Assembly (NCBI GenBank): GCA_009599575.1
Contig: VWND01000042.1
Location: 62,001-126,000, forward strand
Length of the DNA: 64,000 nucleotides
Direction: 5' to 3'
DNA from: Blumeriella jaapii
Taxonomy: Eukaryota > Ascomycota > Leotiomycetes > Helotiales > Drepanopezizaceae
This document shows, piece after piece, positions 46,422-57,479 of this stretch (positions within the stretch are counted from its first letter, which is position 1; every line of letters starts with the position of its first letter). The notes beneath the pieces were generated by a model. The model had not been told where the DNA came from, made no database searches, and worked only from the letters and a program-made list of their open reading frames with translations. A program made the translations under genes and the position numbers.

Positions 46422-47588
46422 TTTGCCTGGGTGGTTTTGGTCAAATCGGTCTGAAATGTCCGAAGCGACTTTTTCTGTCTCGTAGGTTTTAGCTGAGAGT
46501 GACTCCCCGGCAGATGCGGTACATCTTCGCAAAACTTGGGAAAACCCCAGCGCATACTTTACTTAACCATTTATCTCGAGTTACTAGCTGTGCAGTTCAA
46601 TTGGAGAGGTAAGTATGTAGGTGACAGGAAGCTTTGGCGTCATGAGAGCACGAGATTGTAATTCGGCTATCACGTGCCTTGCTCGCCCGGCCAGGTAGTT
46701 TTTGTCACGACCAATACATCTCGACTGGATCAATATGATGCATTCTATGGGCTTGTATAAGTACCTAGGTAGCTAGAGTTCAAAAGCAAGAAGCATACAC
46801 TTGAATTGATCGGAAGACCAGTTCTAAGACTCAGTGCACTTAGTGTGAACAGAAAAGATGTGTCAAGCCCCGTTCGAACCATCATGCCTAGGGAGTTCCG
46901 ATGCACTTCAAGATGCTTGCTGTCCGTGATATGGACTGCAGAGCCAAGATTGAAAGCTATCAATGCTCACCGGCGTCGGCAGGAGTAGTAAGCACCTCGT
47001 CGCTCCAACACAGCAGCAGGTACAAGAAGTCAAAGGCAAACGGTAGTGCTATGCCGATGGGACACATCGTTGGAACTCATCGTCAGCGTTCACGATGTAT
47101 AAAGATTGTCGTGCGGTGGATGCTCCGAGTGCTGAAGCACAGTACAGTTAGAACGGCAAGCACTACTCCTCCTGCTCCTATCGGACAGGGCAAAATATGA
47201 TCTGAGGTAAGTCCAGGATGTGCTCGCGCTACTTAGTGACTTTGGCAATGATTTGGGAGCCCGCAGGAGAGCAAGCGATCGCAAGAAATTTCGTTGCGTA
47301 TGAGTACTGTAATTGATCAGCACATAATGCAGGACGGCACGGAGCAAGACCAGCAGTGTGAAGAGTGTAATGGTAAAAAGGCCGCGAAAACCCATAAAAG
47401 GGTCTCCTCAAAAGGGTGTGGAAGGAATTCGAGTCCGTAGCCATATTGCAAACGCTCCAGGAGACGAAAGATCCAGCGAAATAGCTTGCCAATTGTTCGT
47501 CTTCGGAGTTTGAGGCCTTTCGAGGAAGGGTTCCCACTGATGCTACCGAGCTGCAAATCATTGGTTCATCCGTCTTCGAGACACAACC
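46422..47588. other. Intergenic region between the WDR89-like and FRG1-like genes
   Basis: A - strand open frame of 110 codons (47229-47561, ATG in frame) lies 28 bp past the FRG1-like stop, but nothing in it is recognisable. No other feature seen. Confidence 0.45.
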
Positions 47589-48465
47589 TCAACTGTATTT
47601 GTCGTGCTTGTTCTTGACTTTGATAAGCAACAAAGCCTCGTGGTAATCTCCCTCCCGCCGAGCCCTTTTCAACTTCCTGACCTCGTCGTCTTCCAGCTTT
47701 CGACCAACGGCCTCCTCGAGCTCCTTCCGGCTGACCTTCTCTCTAGCTTTCTCTTCTTTCGACGCCTTGAATTTCGGTTTGAAGCGAGCCTGCATCCGTA
47801 TCCGAAAGGTGGTATTGAAGGTGATGGCTTCTGCATCGCCGCGGATCTCAGGAAGAGCGCTCGATTTCGACGATGTGGAGGGCTTCATCGTCAAGAACGC
47901 ATCGCGTAGTGTCTGAATCTGGAATGTGCCTGGTGTGTCCGCAGTAGGTATAGCAAGAAACGATTCGAGCGGTGATGCAGCTTCGGTATTCGCAGACAGG
48001 ATGCCGTATGTATCGCAGCTCAAATACCTAGGAGATGGTCAGCCAGCGTTCCATCCGCGGCGCTTCAGAGACATACTTCCCGTGGTGGCCCTTGAACGTG
48101 AACGACTCTGTGCCGGCCACTCTGTTCGCAACCCAAACCTGCCGCACATCGTGGGGCTCCGCAGTTGAAGGGTCGTTGTCGACGATGTTCTCCAGGGGGC
48201 TTGCAAAGACCTTACCATTCGTATCGCATGCCACACAGCTCGGCGGATCTGATGGTAGCACCAGTACTATAGGTCCAACGACATCTCCTGCAGCCTCTGC
48301 CGTCACCCAGCTATCGTCGTCCACCGGGCCGTCCTGATCGGCCTTTGAGACGGAGAGCTGCGTCGAAGACTGCCCACCCTCGTCGTCGCCGAACTTTTCT
48401 GCCACGTCGACGCGCTTCCTCTTCTTCGCCTTCTTGTCGCCTTTGAATGAAAGCGGCTTTACCAT
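47589..48465 (-). CDS. FRG1-like protein
   Basis: Homologue of FRG1, a nuclear/nucleolar beta-trefoil (fascin-like) protein linked to RNA processing and actin binding. Start ATG 48465 (MVKPLSFKGDKKAKKRKRVD, with a Lys/Arg-rich localisation signal). Exon 1 is 48465-48077, exon 2 is 48027-47589, with an intron of 49 bp; 275 aa in frame. Splicing restores FKGHHGKYLSCDTYGILSAN, the hallmark beta-trefoil motif (G-KYL-CD--G). The C-terminus has the family's FKPKFKASKEEKAREKVSRK and EDDEVRKLKRARREGDYHE. It is divergently transcribed from the dioxygenase gene with 195 bp between the start codons. Confidence 0.92.
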
Positions 48466-48660
48466 GGTGCAGAGATGTTGCGCTGTCGGCGGTCGATCTA
48501 CAAAACTGTAAATATGCCTGGAGTTGTAGTCCTGACCTGCCTTTACGAGGAGCTTGACGCTAGACCCGAAGAGGCGCCCCCCTCCATTTGGTCAGCATAT
48601 AAAATTGGAATTGCTTTTTGATACTCTTTTCACCCTTTTGAGCATTCCTTCTTTTACACA
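48466..48660. promoter_or_regulatory. Shared divergent promoter of the FRG1-like and dioxygenase genes
   Basis: 195 bp between two start codons that point away from each other. A TATAAAA at about 48598-48604 lies about 60 bp before the dioxygenase ATG. Function as a bidirectional promoter is inferred from the layout. Confidence 0.55.
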
Positions 48661-50031
48661 ATGTCTTCGGCAGCAGTTACTGTCAGTCTCGAAGATCTAA
48701 AAGCTGGTGACTTTCCTTCCACAGCTTATTGGTGTTTCATTGACGGACCTTGTGCTGACTCGGCCAGGAAATGTCCCTTTCTCTACCTTGGTAGAAGCAT
48801 TTGGACCAGACTCTCTGGGTATAATTATCGTTAAAGATGTCCCGGAAGACTTCCCGACGCTTCGCCATCGCCTCTTAAGTTACTCCTCCTACCTCGGGCA
48901 CCTCCCTCAATTCCGGCTCGGTGAGTTATCTTCGTTTTTGTCCAAATCAGATCCTGACATCTCTCAGACCAACTTGAGAGTCCTGCTTCCAAGTACCTTA
49001 CCGGTTGGTCGCGAGGCAAAGAGACGCTCAAGAACGGCCAGACCGACATCCACAAGGGCTCTTTTTATGCCAACTGTGCCTTTTACGTGGATCCCTCACT
49101 GGACTGCGCCAAACCTACCGGGGAGTTCTCAACCACCAACTTCCCCGAATACCTGAGCCCGAATACATGGCCCAACGTGATCCCCGGCTTTAGGGAGACA
49201 TTTGAAGATCTCTGCCGTCTCATCATTGATACTGGCGTCCTGGTCGCCAGGGCATGTGACCAGTACGCCGAAAAAGAAATTCCAGACTACAAGTCCGGAT
49301 ACCTCGAGCATGTCGTCAAAACTTCTACTACTACTAAGGCAAGGTTACTGCATTACTTTCCCGCAGCTCTAGATGCGGAATTAAAGACTAATGACGACGA
49401 CTGGTGCGCCGCACATGTCGATCACGGCTGTCTTACAGGCTTGACGAGCGCCATGTTCATAAACGAAACTCGACAGGTCCCATGCATTCCAATCACTTAC
49501 TCTTACAATCCACGCTTTCTCCCGACTCTGCCAGAGCTTGAATCATCGCCTGATCCTACAGCAGGCCTGTACATTCGATCTCGCAGCGGCGAGACGGTGC
49601 AAGTCAAGATCCCACGGGACTGTATTGCGTTCCAGACAGGTGAAACGTTAGAGAGGATCACGAAAGGGATGTTCAAGGCTGTGCCGCATTTTGTAAGGGG
49701 TGTCAGGCCCGGTGTTACCGGTACGGAGAGCGAGGAAGCCGCTATCGCGAGGAATACTCTGGCAGTTTTCATGCAGCCGAACCTGGGGGATCTAGTGGAT
49801 TTGGATCAGGGGCTTACTTTTGGGGAGTTTGCAAGGGGGATAATTGAGAAAACACAAAGAATTGAAATGGTAGAGGATCGAGCTCGGGTAGGAAAACCAG
49901 AGCGTGCCGTAACCAAAAATTCTTACATTCGAGCTTTGCAAGCACTGTTGTTTCTGCTATCGTTTTCAGCGCTCATTTATTGTACTGCTGCTGCTATCGC
50001 ATGTCTCAAGACTGTCCACTTTGTGATGTAG
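48661..50031 (+). CDS. 2-oxoglutarate/Fe(II)-dependent dioxygenase (isopenicillin-N-synthase-like fold)
   Basis: Start ATG 48661 (MSSAAVTVSLEDLKAG). Exons 48661-48706, 48768-48920 and 48968-50031; introns of 61 and 47 bp; 420 aa in frame. The splice joins give LKAGNVPFSTLVEAFGPDSLG and RLDQLESPASKYLTGWSRG, both smooth. The iron ligands fit the 2-His-1-Asp pattern: His216 and Asp218 in AAHVDHGCLTGLTSAMF, and a distal His about 307 in KAVPHFVRGVRPG. Substrate unknown; this subfamily occurs widely in fungi as a stand-alone gene. The last 60 residues or so after FGEFARGIIEKTQ are unusual, including a hydrophobic stretch (LQALLFLLSFSALIYCTAAA). They may be an annotation extension into 3' sequence or a real membrane tail. 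Confidence 0.85.
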
Positions 50032-51611
50032 CTCATCTATTTTCATATCAGCGAAGCCGCTGTTACCAGGTGTCTTATTCGAACAAGCCAATCAAGGAGC
50101 TATCATAAGCTGTGGAGTCCTCGCATTTTCCATAGCCATTATCATCTGCTAACCATACATATCATCTTCGCAAGTATCGTATGGCTTTTTCGGTACACCC
50201 CCTCGTCGCTGTTGTTCATCTTCTCCAATCATCGTATCATGTTGTCCAAAACAAGATTATTCTCCCGCAGAAGCTTGACTTTCGGCAACACTCCCTTGAC
50301 CTTTGACGGCTGGCTTTCGATCTTTCGACTCAGATTGCTTCTCTTCAGTCCCTAGCTATTAGCTTGAGCTTACTTCGTTCTCTGAATCTCCCAATGCTTC
50401 GTGTGCAACGTTAACCAAGTCAGTGCTAGTGCTAAGAATTCTCGGCAACACCATCTTGAACAACTTCCCTTCTCGCAATAGTCAAAAGCCCTACCGCAAC
50501 CACTTTCGAGTAAGCAAGACCAACGCAATTACTCAGCTTTGCCACAATATATGCAAATAATTTTTGAAGTCTGCCGCCCTGGACGCTCGACCAGAGCTCC
50601 TTGTAAAACACGTAGGTATGTATCGGAATAAGTACCTCTTGTGATGGCGGACACATACACGCATGATCATATGACGACACGTGAAGGTTTTTAACGCTCC
50701 AAAATCGGCCTTGCCCCAAGCAGGGCTTGATTTTCTTTCAGCCACAACGGGCATGCAATATTCGGTTGATGGTCGATAATCTATTCAAGTGCAAGTACGG
50801 CATGTCGACTTATAAAACCTTGCTGAAGTAAATACATTTTCTGTACTCCTTGCGGGGTGTTGCTGTTTCTGGGCGGCCGGCCTATATATCTCTGTGATTC
50901 TTGCTTATGCCTAAGTAGCCAGTATTCTCTTTTTCTTAATAATAATAATTATAACCATATTTTCTTATAAGCAGTATTTCAGTAAACTTTGTTCACTTTA
51001 TCAAAAAGGGCATTTACGTATCTCAACACAATGGCGGTGGCATAATTAAATTATTTTAGTGATTATTAAAACCTTGATACTCTTTCACAGTAGTCCTGTT
51101 TTTTCTTTCTGCTCCTTGTACTTCTCTCCTTGTTGTCTTCCCAATCTATCCTGTTATTACTGTAGAAGCAACCAGCTACCAATCTCGATATGCATATTTA
51201 CTTGTTCCAAGAGTCACACCATTGTAAGCTACCAGGCCGTCGGAACTTTCTCAATACCGTTGCCAATTTTGACGCTAAAATAAGCGAGGCCGTGTGTTTA
51301 CAAACTGCGCTTGGGCTTTCTAGGCCTTAATCACTTTGATAACAACCCTATGATTCTGAGGCTTGATACGTCTGCTCGTGCGGGCTGGCAGACTTTGTGT
51401 GAGCTCAACATCTTCTATGGACGTGCTTTCAACTGCTTAGATAGGGAGAAATAGACCTTGCGATCCCATTGACAAAGAGTACACTGACCTAGAACGGATT
51501 TCGAGTACCTACTTTCCGCCCTCAGCTTCGACTCACTGCACTGATCTTGTGGATCCGACATTCGAAAGCCTGGCACATTATCTCACCTGATCGAAACAGA
51601 TTCCGCTGGTC
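50032..51611. other. Intergenic region
   Basis: About 1.6 kb without a supported gene. It becomes AT-rich around 50930-51060, where AATAATAATAATTATAA-type sequence appears. Probably promoter and 5' UTR of the gene at 51612. Confidence 0.5.
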
Positions 51612-54304
51612 ATGATGTCTCGCCATGGACTTTTGCCCTTGAATGACCAAACCTCGACCATAGCCGCCACAGCCCCCACCCTCAACCCTGCCTCGCCGGA
51701 GACAAATCTTCGGACTACTTCAGATCTGAGAATTCGACATATTCCCGGCTCCGCCGATCGCTCACATATTCCACTTCGCTGCTACGTAGCCCAAAAACAG
51801 GTCAACGAAAAACTTCGGCAGCTCAGGCGTGCCACCATCAAATCTTCCCGACGCGCTCAATTCGAGAACGCTGGAGGGAATACCTTCGTACCCGTTTCCG
51901 AATTCAACAACAACAGGCTCGTCGACACAAGCACTTCTGGCAGTTCGATCGTCCACATGTCTCCCTCCGCGCGAATTCCAGACCCCGTCACTCCTCCTCG
52001 CCGTGGCAGACGCTATGCTCCGCAGGTAGCGCCTCGCAATCCCCCGAACCCCGATCGCAACAGTCGCGACGCAGATGAACTTGTCTCTTCCTCAATCATC
52101 AATCACCCGGCCAGAAGCGAACCAGCTACCCACCGAGTGGTCCGTACATCTACGATTACACGTACTACGACCATATCTCGCATGGACACCGCGACTCCTG
52201 TTATTCATTCTGTAGCTCAGGCTCCTGCTCGCAGCAACATGGCGTCTCGTGGAAACAGTGCAGTTCCTGGGCTTGCTGTTGGCGTTGGTTCCGAGACGGC
52301 CCCTATGACTTCACCCATGGCCCCAATCCCGCCCCCTAAGGATATTCCTCGTGCTGCAAGTTCTCCTATCTCTTTTGATTTGATCAATTTCACCTGTTGC
52401 GACGCGTTCTATGCGCATATGTTCATGATTCCGCTATACATTCTTCGCTCCTACCTTTTGAATGAAAGCTGACGTTGTGACTGTAGGAAAAGAAGATGGA
52501 TAAGGCACTTCCTCCCAAGCCCGTCGACCGCAAGATCGAGTCTCCTGAAGATACAGGTCTGAGTGGTCCGTTCCCACGTCTGGCGTTTCTGGAGACAAAT
52601 TGGCTAACAAGACGTGAAGATGCCACAGCTAGCACCGCCAAGCGCATCTCCCTCAGCCACCCACCACTCCAACCCTCCAACAGCTCAGCTCATACATCCT
52701 CTTCTCGCCATTCTGTCAACCCTCTCACCGGTATCCGAGACAGTGGCGCGAAGAGCGGAGACGTAAATGCGAAGCCTACAATCGTTGTGAAGAGCCCCCG
52801 TGTTACTCCACAGCTCCCCGGTCCCAGTGGCTTCTCTCCTGTTGGGAATGTTGGACCTGTCCTGCGTGCCTCACTCGGTCACGTTGCCAACTACAAGAGA
52901 GACGGTCCAGTTAAGAGACAACCCACTGCGTTTATCTCTGTTGACCACACAGTCCCGCCTGCCACCACTCGCTCTACACAGGATGGTGTTGACGACGTTA
53001 AGGCTCCAAATAAATTGTCGGACGCTACCCCTTCAAAGTTTGCAGAGGTAAAAGGTGGCAAGTACCGGGAGCTTGGCTCGATCAGTCCGTCGTCCTCAGC
53101 CCGCTCAGATGACGGTAGACGTTTCACGGAGTATGGTTGTGGTCCCTCGATTAGATTTGCCCCCAACGCCCATGAGACCATCATGGGCTACGCTAAGTAT
53201 GTTTCGCTCTCTCCGTGACAGAGACTCTTACTGACGCTTTTTCTGCAGGCCAACTCTTTCTAGCGGTAGCGGCACAAGTGGTTGCGTTCCTTCCAAGTCT
53301 GGCGTTGCAAATCGAAGCAACCTTAGTGGACCCTAGTGAGTGCAGATTGTCTAATGCAAAAGATGTCTAGCTAACATTACCATAGTCCCCCTATTGGCCG
53401 CCCGTCCATCAAGTCTCGTTCCCAGGAGGTCACTACTCCAGTTGTCGCTTCCCGCTTCAATAGATTTGCTGCTTCGAGCGCGAAGAGTGGTACCGCAATC
53501 GAGGCCCCCCTTGCTACTCGAGCAACGACTTCAAACCTTGTCCGCAAGGCCACCCCAAACTTGAGCAGCAAGTCCATCTCGCGCAAACCTGCTACAGTTG
53601 CCGACGCCAAGAAGGCACCTGAGGTCAATCGAGGCAGTAAAGGCATTACCAGCCGTGTATCCAGCCTTTTCCATGGTCGTCGTCGCGCCAGCGAGCAAGT
53701 GGAGGAAAAAGGTTTGTCTGGTGATTCGATCGGGGAGGAGAGAACCAAGACCAAACCCGTTGCTCGGAGAGCCATTCCTGGCATTCGAGTTGCCGATTCC
53801 GAGCCAGATACTGACTTGCCAGCTGTCAAGAATACAGCCATTGAGCCGATCGCTACTGCTACTGGTACTAAGCTGCACTCTGTTCCCACTGAGACCGAGT
53901 CTGGCCCGGTCGTTGCTGGTCCCAAGGTCCGCAAGGTTCGAGGTATTGCCATCTACGATGATCCCCCCGCAGCTGTCGCTGCTAGCACTCCCCATGTTGA
54001 CAGCCTCCATGCTCTTTACGACGAGTACGTCTCCACGTCAGGTTCTCATGACCTTCGTGCCACCGCTGATATTCTTGCAATGGAGCGATCGGTGGGGTCC
54101 TTTTTTGTCAGTGTTCAGAGCAGCACCAATCTTCAATACCAAGCTGCGATGGTCCCAGTCCTCGAAGCTATGGTCAACAACCTAATCAGTCTGCGTAAGC
54201 ATCGTATTGCCTCGATCTCCTTAAACAACGACATGTTGCAATCTATTGGCACCATGCTGATTGCTGGTGAGGCTCTTTCTACCCTCTACCCCAGTGAGAC
54301 TTAG
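51612..54304 (+). CDS. Ser/Pro-rich fungal protein of unknown function
   Basis: A multi-exon + strand gene. First frame from ATG 51612 (MMSRHGLLPLNDQTS); the first intron, somewhere in about 52350-52487, could not be fixed because no donor matches phase well with the acceptor before EKKMDKALPPKPVDRK. Later introns are clear: 53197-53248 and 53336-53385, both restoring frame (YAK|PTLSSG and SGPYPPIGRPSIKSR). Most of the protein is disordered, rich in Ser, Pro, Thr and Arg, with short basic motifs such as TRTTTISRMD. The last 100 residues or so look folded and helical (HALYDEYVSTSG..., ILAMERSVGSFFVSVQSSTN, AAMVPVLEAMVNNLISL). Stop at 54302-54304. The first block and the rest could be two genes. 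Family not recognised. Confidence 0.65.
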
Positions 54305-55301
54305 GGCACTGGGCAGCGATTGCCTCAATCATATTCAGCTTTGACATGCGGCTCTGCTCCTTATGAATCACGAAGATTGATGGCTCTTGATCCACAAGTT
54401 TTCACTTGGATGCAAATTTAGGGGCGGGTAAACAGGAAACATGCGCTGTGCTTTGGTTACAGCAGAGAAAAGCAAACTGGAAAGCAGACATATGGTGTCA
54501 GCTGACGATTATGTATATTAAATCCAGCCCATTTGTCAGGATGCTGAAAAGCAAAAGCTCTTGTTGGTGGTTTACATTGACTACAAAGTTCTAATTTAAA
54601 AAGTTGCGAGTTCTAAAATACAAAATACATGCGAAATGGTGGAGTTTGATGGCTCTCTGAAAAGTGCGAAAAGTGATGTAATTCTAGAAAGATATTTTGA
54701 GAAAGGAGGAATACGTCTTTTTGGCAAATTGGTTTGTGCGTTGAAATGGCTTCAGGCCATGAGATGTGACGACCTAACAAAACGAAAGCTGGGAGCAGTC
54801 AATTAAGGTCGTTAGCTAGGATCATGTCGCAAAAAAGAAGTTGGGTGTGACGGTTCGCTCTTTTGTGTTACATAATTACGGATATGTATAAAACATCCCA
54901 AGAATATACAGAAATAATTATAATAGAGACACGACTATAAGTTATTACCGTTATTATTTATAATCAGAAGGCTCGCACCTTTTATAATATTAGAATATTG
55001 ATATTATATAAACAGCCTTTACGGCACCAAAAAATAAACCATTTTTGATTTTATTATTTTCTATCATAAATAATAGCAATTTCTGACCAGCAAAGCTTTT
55101 AGATTTAATTTTGCCAATTTTGTATTTTATTTTCAATTTTAATTCGTTAATTTGCGAAAAGCAGATTATGACGACGAAATTATTAAAACTATTTATTATA
55201 TTTGCTTCTTAATTTTTTGCTTTTCAAAACTTTTTTTTACGATACGCAGAAAAAACGGTAATAATAAACGACGTTATTAAAAAAACAATAAACGAGCATT
55301 T
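54305..55301. other. Transition from gene-rich to AT-rich DNA
   Basis: 3' flank of the preceding gene to about 54850, then G+C falls sharply. From about 54960 the sequence is TE-like AT-rich DNA with no recognisable domain. Confidence 0.55.
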
Positions 55302-56012
55302 TGTCAGGAACCAATATCACGTATCTGAGTCAGATGATTAGCCAAAACATTCTGCCTTTTACCAACCCTCGAATAATATTTTTTACGGATGGGCCGTAAG
55401 GGCCGGATAGTATTATAAAAGCTGAAAATGATATTTAAGTAAAACATTTTATAAAAGTGATTGCTAAAAAACCAGTTATTAAAATTATATTAAAAAGGAT
55501 TGGTACGAAAAAGAAAAGGTCGGGATAAAGGCTGGAAAAGCATATTAAATAAAATTCGCCTGGTTTTCTGGGAAATACCTTTTTCGAAAGCTCCACTTTT
55601 CCTTTTGTATTTATAAACGCTTTTTGTTAGAAATATAAAAAATAGAAATTAATTTGATTATTAACTTAATTTTATTTAAGTTTTATTATTTAAATTAATG
55701 TTTTTTTGCTTTTTAATTTTTATATTTTAATTTTTTTACTTATCGAAACGGCAGTTCGATACTATTAAAACAATCTTTTATTATATTATTATATTTATAT
55801 CGTTATTATCGATATTATAGCTTTTCGCATTCGCAGCGAATAAATATTTCCAGCTATTTAAAAAGACTTAGCGCTTTCGGCTGCTTAAAAAAACCTTATA
55901 CTATCGTTTTCTTTAACGTCACCAATTTTATTAAAAGTCGAAAATACTTTATTATTAAAGCGCGAATATTTTAATTTATCTGGCTGATAAACGAATCCGC
56001 GCCGAATATATG
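55302..56012 (+). mobile_element. 5' fragment of a Ty3/gypsy element (LTR plus leader)
   Basis: LTR at 55302-55724, homologous to 4857-5269, with a small insertion near 55503 and many C-to-T/G-to-A changes. It is followed by leader sequence collinear with the 57171-57530 region of the next copy (CGAAACGGCAGTTCGAT, then GCATTCGCAGCGAAT). About 100 bp present in the second copy is missing near 55965. The copy ends at about 56012 (ACGAATCCGCGCCGAATA) where unrelated sequence starts. Confidence 0.85.
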
Positions 56013-56757
56013 ACGACTCACTCTTTTGCCCCTCGTGTCACCCCAGCAACTACACGTAGCTGCAAGCTCCCTGATCTCCTGGTAGGTCTCCCATCAACTG
56101 TGGAAATTATTTATATATATAAGGCTTTTTCTCTTTAGCAATTTTTGCTTTTTGCAGTTGTTAATTTTAAATAAATATTTTTATTATAAAATCAAAGGTT
56201 CGTTTTTTATATTATATAAACACGGCGATTAATTAATTAATCTTCCAGCTTTTCGATTAATTAAATCGTTATATTATCAACAACTCTGTTTCTACGCTAG
56301 CGACGGCGTAAACTAATTTTTTTTTTCGAATTCTTTACGGGTTATACCAAAATGATCGACCGGTCGTAAAAAGGCTTATTTTCGCACTTCGCGAAAAATA
56401 GCTTTTGTTCAACGATTTCTCTTTTAGCAAAGCTTTTCAGCTTTTGCTATTATATTTTAACTTTTATTTTAATCAGCGAAAAAACAGCCTTTTTCAAAAG
56501 CTTTTCTTTTTTGAAAAACAATTTTTTTTCGAAAAAAAAAAAAAACAAAGAAAAAAGCAGAGCGCTAATCATTTCGCTTGCCATTTTTTTTTTACAGCCT
56601 AGCGCTAAAAGCGTTTAGTTGAGACTTTTGCAAAATTAATTAAAAAAAGCGCAAAAGCGTAAACGATAATTTTTGGAAATTATACGACTGCGACAAACTT
56701 TTTAAATAAAACGTTTGATAAAATTTATCGAACGTGCTTTTGCTAATCGCGAATCTG
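56013..56757. other. Unassigned AT-rich segment with a GC-rich patch
   Basis: Starts with about 90 bp of non-mutated GC-rich sequence (to about 56105), then a TATATATATAAGG box and AT-rich DNA. This could be the promoter part of a further LTR, but no partner repeat was found. No coding region is supported. Confidence 0.4.
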
Positions 56758-57170
56758 TGTCAGGAACCAATATCACGTGTATAAGTCAGGTGATCCGCCA
56801 AGACCCTCTGCTTTCTACCAACCCTCGAATAATATTTTCTGCGGATAGGCCGTGGAGGCCGGATAGTATTATAAAAGCTGAAGATAACATTTAGGTAAAA
56901 CATTTTATAAAATAATTGCTAAAAAATCAATTATTAGGGTTATATTAAAAAGGATTGAGAAAAGGTCGGGATGGAGGCTGGAAAAGCATATTAAATAAGG
57001 TTCGCCTGGTTTTCTGGAAAATACTTTTTTCGAGGGCTCTATCCTTTTTTTTGTATTTATACGCGCCTTTTATTAAAAATGTAAAAGATAAAAATTAATC
57101 TGATTATTAATTTAATTTTATTTAAGTTTTATTATCTGAATTAATGTTTTTCTGCTTTTTAATTTTTATA
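56758..57170 (+). repeat. 5' LTR of the truncated gypsy element
   Basis: Same 413-bp length as the clean solo LTR at 4857-5269 and alignable without large gaps. In the first 270 positions or so the CpG sites of the clean copy are preserved, while most other C and G positions that changed became T or A. Confidence 0.93.
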
Positions 57171-57479
57171 TTTTGATTTTTTTTTATCGGAACGACAGTT
57201 CGATATTATTAAAATAATTTTTTATTATATTATTACATTTATATCGTTATTATCGATATTATAGCTTTTCGCATTCGCAGCAAACAAGCATTTCCAGCTA
57301 TTTAAAAAGATTCAGCGCTTTCGGCTGTTTAAAAAAACTTCGTATTATCGTTTCCTTTGACGTTACCAATTTTATTAAAGGTCGAAAATATCCTACCATC
57401 AGAGCGCGACGACTTTTCAATTTTATTTATTTAAGAAATTACTAAAAAAAGCTACGCTTAAAACGATTCGAAAAAACTT

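Noticed and set aside
47229..47561. 110-codon - strand frame next to the FRG1-like gene
   Set aside because: ATG and frame are possible but there is no recognisable sequence, and two other frames are equally open here.
55302..57170. The two AT-rich LTRs as the ends of a single short element
   Set aside because: Both are followed by the same gypsy leader, so both are 5' LTRs; an LTR pair would have only the right one followed by flanking DNA.
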